DNA from: Lutibacter flavus
GTDB taxonomy: Bacteria; Bacteroidota; Bacteroidia; Flavobacteriales; Flavobacteriaceae
Length of the DNA: 64,000 nt
NCBI RefSeq assembly: GCF_900188355.1
Contig: NZ_FZNX01000003.1
Coordinates: 379,501-443,500, forward strand
Direction: 5' to 3'
Shown here one piece after another: positions 25,305 to 33,896 of this stretch (position 1 is its first letter; each line of letters starts with the position of its first letter). Under the pieces are notes generated by a model that saw only the letters and a list, made by a program, of their open reading frames with translations, was not told where the DNA came from and searched no databases. Both the position numbers and the translations under genes were made by a program.

Positions 25305-27320
25305 TTAACTCTCAAGTTGTTTTAAATAATTTAATTTCGTTTTCCAAATTTCTAATTTTTCTTTATAACCATCTATTTGGTTCCTTACATTTTTAACTAA
25401 CGGATTATCTTCAGATACATTTGATATAAAACCAATATTGTTTTCTAATTGTTGAATTTCTCTAACCGTTTCATCAATCTTCTTTCTAATAAATAATTGC
25501 TCAGAATCTAATTTTCTATAATCCTTTTGGTCTAAATAACTATTTACTAAGTTTTCAAACTTAATCATCTCAACCTCTTGTTTTTCGAGATCGCTTTGAT
25601 CTACAATTTTATCTAACAACTTATTAAATTTAACCTCAACATGTCTCATTTCATGAGGAACTCTTCCAAGTTCACGCCAATCTTTAACAAAATCATTTAA
25701 ATTATCTAATGTAATTTCTTCTTCACTTGTTAGTGCTTCTTTTATTTCCGTAAGAATCTCTTTTTTCTTAATTAAAACTTCTACTTGCTCCTGATTTCCT
25801 GCATCTTGATTTTTATGTAAACGATCAAAATAATGGTTGCAAGCGTCTTTAAACTCTTTCCAAAGTTTATCTGAATACTTTCTAGGCACGTGTCCTATTT
25901 TCTTCCAATCAGATTGAATTTTTTTCATCACTTCGGTAGTAGAATCCCATTCTTCACTATCTTTTAAAGATACCGCCTTTTCGATCAACAATTTCTTCTT
26001 ATTTAAATTTTCAAAATGATCTTTTTTAACTTCCTTGAAGAATATATTTTTTTCTACATTAAATTTTCTAGTAGCTTCTTTAAATTTTGCCCAAATCTGA
26101 TCACTTTTTGCCCTTGGAACTTGACCAATACTAAAAAATTTATTTCTTAAAGCTTCAATTTCATTAATACTTTTTTGCCAATCTGATCTTGTTTTATTTT
26201 TCGAAGTATCAATAGCTTCTATTGCACTAACAACTTCTAATTTCTTATCAATATTACCTTCAAATTTAGAACGCATATCCTTAAAGAAATCGTGACGATT
26301 GTCATGAACTTTCTTGGTAGCTTCACTAAACCGTTCCCAAACTTCTTCTCTATGCTCTCTTGCCACAGGACCTACATCTTCTTTCCATAATTTATGCAAC
26401 ACTTGAAGTTCTTTAAATGCTTCATTTACATCTTCCAACTTCACCAATTCTTCAGCTCTTACAACTAATTTAAGTTTTTCTTCAAGATTATGTTTAAAAT
26501 CTAAATCTCGTAAATCATTACTTAAATGTAATAAATCATAAAAACGTTCTACATGATGATGGTATGTGCGCCATGTATCATTATATTTTGCTCTTGGAAT
26601 TGGACCTATATTAACCCATTTGGATTGAATATCTTTAAACATCTTATACATAGTTGCTCCTTCAGCATTATCTATCAAATGTTTTAATTCTTCAATTACT
26701 TCAAGCTTATTCTCTAAATTAACTTTTAATCTATCTTCTTGATTTGAATAATATTCATTTCTTTTTATTTTAAAATCATAAAGAATACTATTATAAGTAG
26801 ATTTAATTGGATTGTTATATTGAAAGTCTATAACATTTCCACCTTCAGCAAGAAACTTTTCCTTTTCTTCTTTTAATAATTTTCCAAATTTTAAATTGAA
26901 GATATTTTTTATCTTATTTACATTATTATTAATGCTTTGAACCTGACCTTCCTTAACGAGCCTCCCTAATTCAGCGACTAATTCTTCCAAACTTTTACCC
27001 TCATAATCAACCACATCGCCATCAACATCTTCATGATTTTCAGCGCTTTCGGCAATCTTGCTTTCAATTTCATCAACAGCAACATTTGATACTACTTTTG
27101 GCTCCTGAACTTCACTTTTTGATTCCTGCACCTCAGCTTTTGGCTCCTCAACTTCAGTTTTTGATTCCTGCACATCAGCTTTTGATTCCTGCACTTCAGC
27201 CTGTGGTTCTTGCTTTTGTTCTTGTTCTTGTTGGTCTGTGGTTTTTTCTTCTGAATTTTCAGAAACTTTAGGGGATAAACTACTTTCTTCTACGGATAAT
27301 TTGTTGTCTTCGTCTAACAT
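25305..27320 (-). CDS. DUF349 repeat protein
   Basis: 671 residues from MLDEDNKLSVEES (27320); an in-frame ATG 21 bp earlier would add MNLKHFN. The first 110 residues are acidic and low-complexity with five 7-residue VQESKxE-type repeats. The rest is helical with about five DUF349 units, each having a W-x-x-I/V-G-x-(V/I)-P-(R) motif: WVNIGPIPRAKY, LWKEDVGPVAREHREEVW, FFSIGQVPRAKSDQIW, WKKIGHVPRKYSDKLW and WRELGRVPHEMR. Cytoplasmic, no signal or membrane segment. Function of DUF349 proteins in Bacteroidetes is unknown; long coiled helices suggest a scaffolding role (inference). Heads a run of minus-strand genes with aroE downstream of the next promoter. Confidence 0.9.
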   Translation of the reverse strand: MLDEDNKLSVEESSLSPKVSENSEEKTTDQQEQEQKQEPQAEVQESKADVQESKTEVEEPKAEVQESKSEVQEPKVVSNVAVDEIESKIAESAENHEDVDGDVVDYEGKSLEELVAELGRLVKEGQVQSINNNVNKIKNIFNLKFGKLLKEEKEKFLAEGGNVIDFQYNNPIKSTYNSILYDFKIKRNEYYSNQEDRLKVNLENKLEVIEELKHLIDNAEGATMYKMFKDIQSKWVNIGPIPRAKYNDTWRTYHHHVERFYDLLHLSNDLRDLDFKHNLEEKLKLVVRAEELVKLEDVNEAFKELQVLHKLWKEDVGPVAREHREEVWERFSEATKKVHDNRHDFFKDMRSKFEGNIDKKLEVVSAIEAIDTSKNKTRSDWQKSINEIEALRNKFFSIGQVPRAKSDQIWAKFKEATRKFNVEKNIFFKEVKKDHFENLNKKKLLIEKAVSLKDSEEWDSTTEVMKKIQSDWKKIGHVPRKYSDKLWKEFKDACNHYFDRLHKNQDAGNQEQVEVLIKKKEILTEIKEALTSEEEITLDNLNDFVKDWRELGRVPHEMRHVEVKFNKLLDKIVDQSDLEKQEVEMIKFENLVNSYLDQKDYRKLDSEQLFIRKKIDETVREIQQLENNIGFISNVSEDNPLVKNVRNQIDGYKEKLEIWKTKLNYLKQLES
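27095..27205 (-). repeat. 21-bp tandem repeats inside the DUF349 gene
   Basis: Five imperfect 21-bp units encode VQESKAD-VQESKTE-VEEPKAE-VQESKSE-VQEPK. A multiple-of-three unit, so copy-number change keeps the frame; a length-variable linker is likely. Confidence 0.75.
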
Positions 27321-27445
27321 ATTAAAATGTTTAAGGTTCAATAATTATATTCATTAATAATTCTTAATGGAAATTACAAAAATCTCCATTTTATACAAGA
27401 TTCAAAAAAAAGCAAAAAGTTGCGTTAAAACTTACAGTTTATTTT

Positions 27446-28192
27446 CTACAAATTCCATATTTCCCATGACTTTTCAGCCTGCAACTCCAACATTTCTAAT
27501 CCATTTTTTATAGTAGCTCCTTTTATCTTACCTTGTTTTAAAAATTTTGTTTCAGCTGGGTTATAAATTAAATCAAATAACAAATGTTTTTCAGATATAA
27601 ACTGGTAAGGAATATTTGGTTCTTCATTAATATTTGGATGCGTTCCTATTGGTGTGCAATTAATAATAACAGTATATTCATCTATAATTTCCTTATTTAA
27701 TACTGAATACAAAAAACCATTATCCATTAATCTTCTTGAAACAAACTTATATTCAATCCCTAACTTTTTCAATCCAAATGCAATAGCTTTTGAAGCTCCA
27801 CCGGTTCCTAAAATTAATGCTTTTGTATGATGATTTTTTAAAAGTGGTTTTATTGAATTTATAAATCCGTAAACATCAGTGTTATAACCTACAAGCTTAT
27901 GATCATCGGTGAATTTTATAGTGTTTACAGCTCCAATTTCTTTCGCATCATTTTCTATTTCATCTAAATATTGCATTACCTCTTCTTTGTATGGTATTGT
28001 AACATTAATACCACCAAATTCCTCTTCTCTATGGTAATAAATAAAAGGAAACTCTTCAATTTCCGGAATATCAAAATTTAAATATTTTAAGGTATTCAGG
28101 CCTAATTTTTCAAATTTTTCTGTAAAATATTGTCTTGAAAATGAATAAGAAATATCTTTTCCTAACAATCCAAATTTTGTTCTATTACTCAT
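27446..28192 (-). CDS. aroE: Shikimate 5-dehydrogenase
   Basis: 248 residues, slightly short but complete. NADP-dependent reduction of 3-dehydroshikimate in aromatic amino-acid synthesis. Substrate-binding motifs: LGKDISYSFSRQYF near the start, INVTIPYKEEV with the catalytic Lys, and VGYNTDVYGF; the nucleotide loop ILGTGGASKAIA; NCTPIGTHPN; and the C-terminal NGLEMLELQAEKSWEIW. Its first bases overlap the end of the DUF368 gene (28185-28192), so translation is coupled. Confidence 0.94.
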   Translation of the reverse strand: MSNRTKFGLLGKDISYSFSRQYFTEKFEKLGLNTLKYLNFDIPEIEEFPFIYYHREEEFGGINVTIPYKEEVMQYLDEIENDAKEIGAVNTIKFTDDHKLVGYNTDVYGFINSIKPLLKNHHTKALILGTGGASKAIAFGLKKLGIEYKFVSRRLMDNGFLYSVLNKEIIDEYTVIINCTPIGTHPNINEEPNIPYQFISEKHLLFDLIYNPAETKFLKQGKIKGATIKNGLEMLELQAEKSWEIWNL

Positions 28193-29207
28193 CTATAAAT
28201 TCTTTGCGTTCTGTTCCATATTTATCAATTAACAATATAATTCCTATCCCTATTAAAATAAAAAATATTGCTATATAAGTTTCATTATCGGTTAAATCCG
28301 GCAAGTACCTGCTAAAATTTTCAATAATTTTTTTACCGTTTGCATCCAATAATTCTACTCCGTTTCTAACTTTATAAATTTCTCTTTTCCAAGGCCAAAC
28401 CATTCCTAATGAACCAGCAATGAAGCCAATTATAATTGCTGTAACAATTTGGTGCCATCTTTTTAATACATATCCTAAAATGTGAGAGGTAACTACCAAT
28501 CCAAATGCCGAACCTCCAGTAAAAGTTGCAATAATTTTAATATATCGCATTCGTTCTTCGTTATCTAAAAAACTAAAATCAAATGTAATTATTTCAGTAA
28601 AAGTTTTAACCAACATAGAAACAGAATCTACTAATAACAGGACATAATTCCCCATTAAAATTAAAATAAATGATCCTGAAAGCCCTGGTAAAGTCATTCC
28701 AGAAACTCCAATTATTCCACAGACAAAAACAAACCATAAATTATCATTTTCCTTAGCTGGAGTCATAAAACTTATTACCAGTCCTAATCCAATACCTATT
28801 ATTACAGATATTATATTACTTGTTCTCCAATCATTAAAATCCTTTGAAATATAATATATTGATCCTAAAATTAATCCGAAAAAAGAACTCCAAACATACA
28901 ATTCATAATGTTCCAACAAATAATCCAATACTAATGAAACACTGAAGTAACTAAACATACTACCTCCAAAAACAAGTACTAAAAAGGAACCATTTATATA
29001 ATTATAAAAACTTTTAAACCTTCCATTTATTAGTAATAAAAATGCTTTATAATTTATTTTTCTAAATGAATAAATCATTTCTTCATAAAACCCTAACACA
29101 AAAGAAATTGCACCACCAGAAACTCCAGGAACTTTATTTGCTGCTCCCATAGAAAGACCTTTTAAAAAAAGGAAAAATTTATCTGATAAACTACGATCTC
29201 TCGCCAT
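28185..29207 (-). CDS. DUF368 membrane protein (PopT-type undecaprenyl-phosphate translocase family), copy 2
   Basis: 340 residues, about eight or nine membrane segments. The DUF368 signature occurs twice in inverted-repeat style: GAANKVPGVSGGAISFVLGFYEEM near residues 20-43 (given in pieces: KVPGVSGGAISFVLGFYEE) and MTLPGLSGSFILILMGNY in the second half. DUF368 proteins are known to flip undecaprenyl phosphate back across the inner membrane for cell-wall and capsule synthesis. It is three bases downstream of its paralogue and overlaps aroE. Two different copies side by side suggest separate conditions or partners. Confidence 0.85.
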   Translation of the reverse strand: MARDRSLSDKFFLFLKGLSMGAANKVPGVSGGAISFVLGFYEEMIYSFRKINYKAFLLLINGRFKSFYNYINGSFLVLVFGGSMFSYFSVSLVLDYLLEHYELYVWSSFFGLILGSIYYISKDFNDWRTSNIISVIIGIGLGLVISFMTPAKENDNLWFVFVCGIIGVSGMTLPGLSGSFILILMGNYVLLLVDSVSMLVKTFTEIITFDFSFLDNEERMRYIKIIATFTGGSAFGLVVTSHILGYVLKRWHQIVTAIIIGFIAGSLGMVWPWKREIYKVRNGVELLDANGKKIIENFSRYLPDLTDNETYIAIFFILIGIGIILLIDKYGTERKEFIDE

Positions 29208-29210
29208 TAT

Positions 29211-30143
29211 TTATATTTTATTTGTAGAGTTTGCTATTTTTTCTAATAATATAATAATTACAAAACCGACTACAGATAACAATATTGCCATTAATAATTG
29301 CGGGTCTCCATTAAAAGAATTTGGCAATATACTTTGCTCATTAAATGGAACTTTTATTCCGTGTGAATTTACACGCCAGGTTAGTGTTTCTTTCCAAGGC
29401 CAAATTTTATTTAATGAGCCTAGAATAAAACCAGTTAAAACAGCTAATGTTAAATTTCTATAATGATCAAATAACCATTTTAAAATTTTAGAAAATGATA
29501 ACAAACCTACTATGGCTCCAATTGCCAATATTGCTAGTAATTTAAAATCTCTATTGTGAATTGCGTCTAGAACTGGTTTATAGGCACCTAATAAAACTAG
29601 AATAAAAGCTCCTGAAATTCCAGGTAAAATCATTGCGCATATTGCTAAAGCCCCTGCTAAAAACAAAAATAAAGGAGATGAATTTTCTGAAATTAATGGT
29701 TGTAATGTCGTTATATAATAAGCTAAAACCGCACCAGCAATTAATAAAAAAACTGTTAAAACATTCCATTTAGATATTTGCTTTCCAATATATAAAATAC
29801 TCGCTACTACCAATCCAAAAAAGAAAGACCAAACCAAAATTGGCTTATGTTCCAACAAATATGAAATTAATTTTGAAAGTGAAACAATACTTATAAATAT
29901 CCCAATTATAAGTGCTAATAAAAAACTACCATTAATTGCTTTCCAGGCAGCACTTGTTCCTTTTGTTTTCAGTAATTTAAAAGTTGTTAAATTAACTGAA
30001 CTAATTGAGGTTAATAATTCTTCGTAAATACCTGAAATAAATGCTATGGTTCCTCCTGAAACTCCTGGAACTACATCTGCAGCTCCCATAGCTATTCCTT
30101 TAAGCGTAATTACCAAATATTGAAATAAATTTCTTTGTTGCAT
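29211..30143 (-). CDS. DUF368 membrane protein (PopT-type undecaprenyl-phosphate translocase family), copy 1
   Basis: 310 residues, eight or nine membrane segments. Motifs VVPGVSGGTIAFISGIYEEL at about 22-42 and MILPGISGAFILVLLGAY in the second half, matching the adjacent paralogue. Shares GFILGSLNKIWPWKE with GFIAGSLGMVWPWKRE of copy 2, a conserved C-terminal block. Same role as above by family knowledge. Separated from the upstream TPR gene by 35 bp and from copy 2 by 3 bp. Confidence 0.85.
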   Translation of the reverse strand: MQQRNLFQYLVITLKGIAMGAADVVPGVSGGTIAFISGIYEELLTSISSVNLTTFKLLKTKGTSAAWKAINGSFLLALIIGIFISIVSLSKLISYLLEHKPILVWSFFFGLVVASILYIGKQISKWNVLTVFLLIAGAVLAYYITTLQPLISENSSPLFLFLAGALAICAMILPGISGAFILVLLGAYKPVLDAIHNRDFKLLAILAIGAIVGLLSFSKILKWLFDHYRNLTLAVLTGFILGSLNKIWPWKETLTWRVNSHGIKVPFNEQSILPNSFNGDPQLLMAILLSVVGFVIIILLEKIANSTNKI

Positions 30144-30178
30144 TTGCCTTTAATAAGTTTAAAGACAAATGTAATATT

Positions 30179-31576
30179 TTATAATGAAGTATTTTTGAAT
30201 TCATTTATTATATCTGTCACTTCCTTCAACTTAAAAATTTCTGGAAATAAATCTTTAATAACAATATGATATTCAAAATCAATGCTTAATCCATTTCTTA
30301 AATATTCCTCTCCTTTGTTATAATTTTTATACATATAATAAATACAACTAAGCCTATAATCTACTTCGCAAAAATCATTAAAATACTTCTTAGCTTTTAA
30401 TAAATTTTTTAAAGCATCTTCAAAATCGCCTAAATAACAAAGAACATCGCCTAAGCCAACCCAAATAGCTATGTCAAAATCTTCAAGAAAAATACAATTT
30501 TCAAAAGCTTTCACAGTTTCCTCGAAAAAATTAAGCTTTAAATTAATTTCTGCATATTTTCTCCAATATAAACTATTCTTATCATCAATTTCAATTGCTT
30601 TATTTATATAAAACAATGCTTTATTATAATCTCCTTTTGCAATTATTAATTGTGTTATTGCCAACCAACCTTTATCTAATAGTGGGTCTTCATGAACTGC
30701 TTTTTTATAATATTGAATTGCTAATGAAGTTTTGTTTAGGTTTTCATAGCACTCTCCAATTCGTAAAAAAACAAAAGAAGTTGGATCATCTAAATCTATG
30801 GTGATTTTATAATTTTCAATAGCTTCTTTATATTCTTTTAATTGCTCTAAAGTTTTTGCTTTCTCCAAATAAGCACCTACAAAATACTCATCTATTAAAA
30901 CCGCATAATCAAATGCTCTTAGTGCTTCAGAATAATTTTCAACTATAAAATATTGTCTTCCTAATTGATGCCAGGCAACTTCACTATAAGGATCTTTATT
31001 AAGGTAATTATTAATATATTCTATTGCTTCCTCATGCTTATTTTGCATATCAAAGCAATAAATTACATTATATAGTGAGGAATAATCTTCAAAATCAACT
31101 TCTAAACACTTTGCAAAACTCACACGTGCTTCCTCAAAATTATCTAAATACAAAAATTCCATTCCAATCATAGATAGAATATCAGCTTCATCATCTGTAT
31201 AAACCAAAGCTATTTTTAAAGAATTAATTGCACCTTGGTGATTGTCTTTTTTAGATAAAATACTTGCTTGTTGCACGTAAATTTCTTCATTAGTTGGCTC
31301 AATTGCTTGTAATTCTCTTAATAAACTTGATGCCACATCATATTCGCCATCAAAAATCATTAATTCCGCTTGCAATAATTTTAACAAAATCGAATTAGGG
31401 TGTTGTCTCAATCCTAATTTAATTGCTTTTTTAGCTAAAGAATTTTTACCTGAATCTATATAATAATGTATAATCTCCTCAAACTCAACAGAATCAAAAA
31501 AATAAACATTATTTGTTTTTAGCATAGATTCAAACTTTGATAAGGATAAATTATTTTCTTTCGGAGTTAAAGACAT
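30179..31576 (-). CDS. TPR repeat protein
   Basis: 465 residues from MSLTPKENNLSLSKFES (31576); a longer frame from 31627 would add an unlikely hydrophobic stretch. About twelve tetratricopeptide repeats with the W-L-G-Y-A-F-A-P pattern (for example AWHQLGRQYFIVENYSEALRAFDYA and LYWRKYAEINLKLNFFEETVKAFE, cut here to their core). No signal peptide or membrane segment, so a cytoplasmic protein-binding scaffold. First gene of the TPR-DUF368-DUF368-aroE run; divergent from pyrR. Confidence 0.85.
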   Translation of the reverse strand: MSLTPKENNLSLSKFESMLKTNNVYFFDSVEFEEIIHYYIDSGKNSLAKKAIKLGLRQHPNSILLKLLQAELMIFDGEYDVASSLLRELQAIEPTNEEIYVQQASILSKKDNHQGAINSLKIALVYTDDEADILSMIGMEFLYLDNFEEARVSFAKCLEVDFEDYSSLYNVIYCFDMQNKHEEAIEYINNYLNKDPYSEVAWHQLGRQYFIVENYSEALRAFDYAVLIDEYFVGAYLEKAKTLEQLKEYKEAIENYKITIDLDDPTSFVFLRIGECYENLNKTSLAIQYYKKAVHEDPLLDKGWLAITQLIIAKGDYNKALFYINKAIEIDDKNSLYWRKYAEINLKLNFFEETVKAFENCIFLEDFDIAIWVGLGDVLCYLGDFEDALKNLLKAKKYFNDFCEVDYRLSCIYYMYKNYNKGEEYLRNGLSIDFEYHIVIKDLFPEIFKLKEVTDIINEFKNTSL

Positions 31577-31678
31577 ATCTAAGTATAAATAATTACTGTG
31601 AAATAAAAGTACAAGAACTAACAACAAACTTTATTATAAGTTCTAAATCTTTTTAACAAATTAATTAACAAAATGGTT

Positions 31679-31686
31679 TATATTTG
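31679..31686 (+). promoter_or_regulatory. -7 promoter element of the pyrR operon
   Basis: TATATTTG matches TAnnTTTG; a -33 TTG is not clear. Transcription would start near 31692, which favours the ATG at 31713 over the one at 31698. Confidence 0.5.
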
Positions 31687-31690
31687 TATT

Positions 31691-31705
31691 CCAAACAATG
31701 TTTGG
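31691..31705. promoter_or_regulatory. Palindrome at the predicted transcription start of pyrR
   Basis: CCAAAC-AAT-GTTTGG between the -7 element and the start codon. Either an operator or a 5'-leader hairpin; PyrR in Gram-positives acts on leader RNA, but no such site is known to me here. Confidence 0.4.
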
Positions 31706-31712
31706 TATTATA

Positions 31713-32252
31713 ATGAGTAAAAAAATTCTACTTAACTCAAAAGAAATTCACATAATTCTTCATAGGTTAGCTTGTCAGTTAATTGAAAATCATAATGATT
31801 TTGAAAATACTGTTCTTATAGGTTTACAACCAAGAGGTATCTATTTAGCTGAGCGTTTAGTTGCAATTTTACAAAATGATTACAACATTGATTCTATAAA
31901 ATTAGGACAACTAGATATTACTTTTTACCGAGATGATTTTAGACGAAGAGGCGCTCCATTAGAAGCAAATAAAACAAATATTAATTTTGTTGTTGAAGAC
32001 AAAAAAGTTGTTTTTATAGATGATGTATTATTTTCAGGTAGAAGTATTAGAGCCGCTTTAACAGCAATTCAATCATTTGGAAGACCAATAGATATAGAAC
32101 TATTAGTTCTTATAGATAGAAGATTTAGTAGACATTTACCAATTCAACCAGATTATAGAGGGAGACAGGTAGATGTAATAAATGAAGAAAAAGTTACCGT
32201 AAATTGGAAAGAAAAAGACGGTAAAGATGCCGTATATATTATAAACAACTAA
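31713..32252 (+). CDS. pyrR: Bifunctional PyrR: pyr regulator / uracil phosphoribosyltransferase
   Basis: 179 residues from MSKKILLNSKE, the usual start. PRT-fold features: GLQPRGIYLAERL, the PRPP-binding site VVFIDDVLFSGRSIRAAL, and RRGAPLEANKTNINF, LVLIDRRFSRHLPIQPDY. In Bacillus PyrR binds pyr mRNA leaders and also makes UMP from uracil and PRPP. Five bp before pyrB, so operon. Whether it regulates here is unproved. Confidence 0.93.
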   Translation: MSKKILLNSKEIHIILHRLACQLIENHNDFENTVLIGLQPRGIYLAERLVAILQNDYNIDSIKLGQLDITFYRDDFRRRGAPLEANKTNINFVVEDKKVVFIDDVLFSGRSIRAALTAIQSFGRPIDIELLVLIDRRFSRHLPIQPDYRGRQVDVINEEKVTVNWKEKDGKDAVYIINN

Positions 32253-32257
32253 TAAGC

Positions 32258-33193
32258 ATGAGTGAGTTAAGTGTACAAAATCTTTTAGGTATAAAACATT
32301 TAAATAAAGCTGATATTGATTTAATTTTTAAAACTGCAGATCACTTTAAAGAAGTAATAAACCGCCCAATTAAAAAAGTACCTTCGTTACGAGATATTAC
32401 TATTGCAAACTTATTTTTTGAAAACAGTACTAGAACAAAACTTTCGTTTGAATTGGCTGAAAAACGTTTGTCTGCTGATGTTATAAACTTTTCAGCGAGT
32501 CAATCTTCAGTAAAAAAAGGAGAAACTTTAATCGACACTGCAAATAATATTTTATCAATGAAAGTTGATTTAATTGTGATGAGGCATCCTAATGTTGGTG
32601 CTTGCGATTTTTTATCAAAACACGTAGATGCAAAAATTGTTAATGCAGGAGATGGTACTCATGAACATCCCACACAAGCATTACTCGATTCCTATTCAAT
32701 TAGAGAAAAATTGGGTAGTGTAAATGGTAAAAAAGTTGTTATTGTAGGTGATATTTTACACTCCCGTGTTGCACTTTCTAACATTTACGCCTTAAAACTG
32801 CAAGGCGCCGAAGTTAAAGTTTGTGGTCCAAAAACATTAATCCCTAAATACATTGAACATTTAGGTGTTCAAGTAGAATATAACATTACAAAAGCATTAG
32901 AATGGTGTGATGTTGCAAATGTACTTCGTGTTCAAAATGAAAGAATGGCAATTAATTATTTTCCATCAACAAGAGAATACTCACAATTATTTGGAATAAA
33001 TAAAAAATTATTAGACAATCTTGGCAAGAAAATTGTAATTATGCATCCAGGACCAATAAATAGAGGTGTTGAAATTACAAGTGATGTTGCAGATGCAGAT
33101 CAATCAATTATTTTACATCAAGTTGAAAATGGAGTAGCAATTAGAATGGCTGTTATTTATTTACTTGCCCAACAAATTGAAAGACACAAATAA
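32258..33193 (+). CDS. pyrB: Aspartate carbamoyltransferase catalytic chain
   Basis: 311 residues, normal length. Condenses carbamoyl phosphate and aspartate in pyrimidine synthesis. Carbamoyl-phosphate site ENSTRTKLSFE with Ser57-Thr58-Arg59-Thr60; HPTQALLDSYSI; later MHPGPINRGVEI. A regulatory chain (pyrI) is not next to it. Second gene of the pyrR operon, followed 2 bp later by the STAS-like gene. Confidence 0.95.
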   Translation: MSELSVQNLLGIKHLNKADIDLIFKTADHFKEVINRPIKKVPSLRDITIANLFFENSTRTKLSFELAEKRLSADVINFSASQSSVKKGETLIDTANNILSMKVDLIVMRHPNVGACDFLSKHVDAKIVNAGDGTHEHPTQALLDSYSIREKLGSVNGKKVVIVGDILHSRVALSNIYALKLQGAEVKVCGPKTLIPKYIEHLGVQVEYNITKALEWCDVANVLRVQNERMAINYFPSTREYSQLFGINKKLLDNLGKKIVIMHPGPINRGVEITSDVADADQSIILHQVENGVAIRMAVIYLLAQQIERHK

Positions 33194-33195
33194 GA

Positions 33196-33528
33196 ATGAT
33201 AATTACAAAAACTGAAAAATATACCTTATTAAAACCAGACGAAAATTCGATAGATTTATTTTTTGAATCATTTAAAACTAAGTATTCGAAATTTGAAGGC
33301 GAACATTTAATTTTAGATTTTTCAGAAAAAATTAACACAAAATTAAAAGATTTATTGTTATTTTTGGAGTTAAGTTCTCAACATAGAGAAAACGGCACAA
33401 GTTTTGTGCTAATTTGTAAAGGAATTGATATAGATGAAATTCCTGAAGAAATTAATGTTGTACCAACAATTACAGAGGCTGTAGACATTTTAGAAATGGA
33501 TGCAATTGAACGGGATTTAGGATTTTAA
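33196..33528 (+). CDS. Small STAS-like protein
   Basis: 110 residues, no signal peptide. The pattern ITKTEKYTLLKPDENSIDLF ... LILDFSE ... LLLFLELSSQHRENGTSFVLICKG resembles a STAS/anti-anti-sigma fold with alternating beta-alpha (about 1-100), but the phosphorylatable Ser of SpoIIAA-type proteins is not obvious. In Flavobacteriia a gene of this kind sits beside RNase Z. It starts 2 bp after pyrB. Function unknown. Confidence 0.65.
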   Translation: MIITKTEKYTLLKPDENSIDLFFESFKTKYSKFEGEHLILDFSEKINTKLKDLLLFLELSSQHRENGTSFVLICKGIDIDEIPEEINVVPTITEAVDILEMDAIERDLGF

Positions 33529-33545
33529 AACGAAGTTGCTTATTG

Positions 33546-33896
33546 ATGAAAAAATTACTTTTAATAACATTTTTACTTTTAATAACCTTTTCTTTTGCGC
33601 AACAAAAAGAAAAAGACAGTATTGTTATTAAAAATACAGTAACATTATCTTCTGTTTCTGCATATCCTAACCCATTTACAATTAAAACTAAAATTAATTT
33701 CCGCTCTAACAAAAATCAATTAGTAGAATTTACAGTTAAAAACCTTTTAGGAAAAACTGTTTATGGCGAAAGAATTGATTCTAAATATGGTATGAATTCA
33801 ATCTCTTTTAATCGCGATAACTTAACTAAAGGGATGTATATTTACTCTTTACAAACCGAAACTGAAGTTGTATCAAAAAGATTGGTGATTAGATGA
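33546..33896 (+). CDS. Small secreted protein consisting almost only of a T9SS type A sorting domain
   Basis: 116 residues from ATG 33546 (an in-frame TTG at 33543 is unlikely). Signal peptide to about SFAQ (residue 19), a short linker of some 20 residues, then a complete sorting domain: VSAYPNPFTIKTKINF, LLGKTVYGE, GMNSISFNRDNLTKGMYIY, SKRLVIR. No other domain. Cargo domain is therefore missing or very small. Ends with a 4-bp ATGA overlap with the RNase Z gene. Confidence 0.75.
   Translation: MKKLLLITFLLLITFSFAQQKEKDSIVIKNTVTLSSVSAYPNPFTIKTKINFRSNKNQLVEFTVKNLLGKTVYGERIDSKYGMNSISFNRDNLTKGMYIYSLQTETEVVSKRLVIR

Noticed and set aside
31577-31627. N-terminal hydrophobic extension of the TPR protein, which would make it a secreted or membrane protein
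   Set aside because: The internal ATG gives a normal cytoplasmic TPR start and the extension lacks signal-peptide structure.
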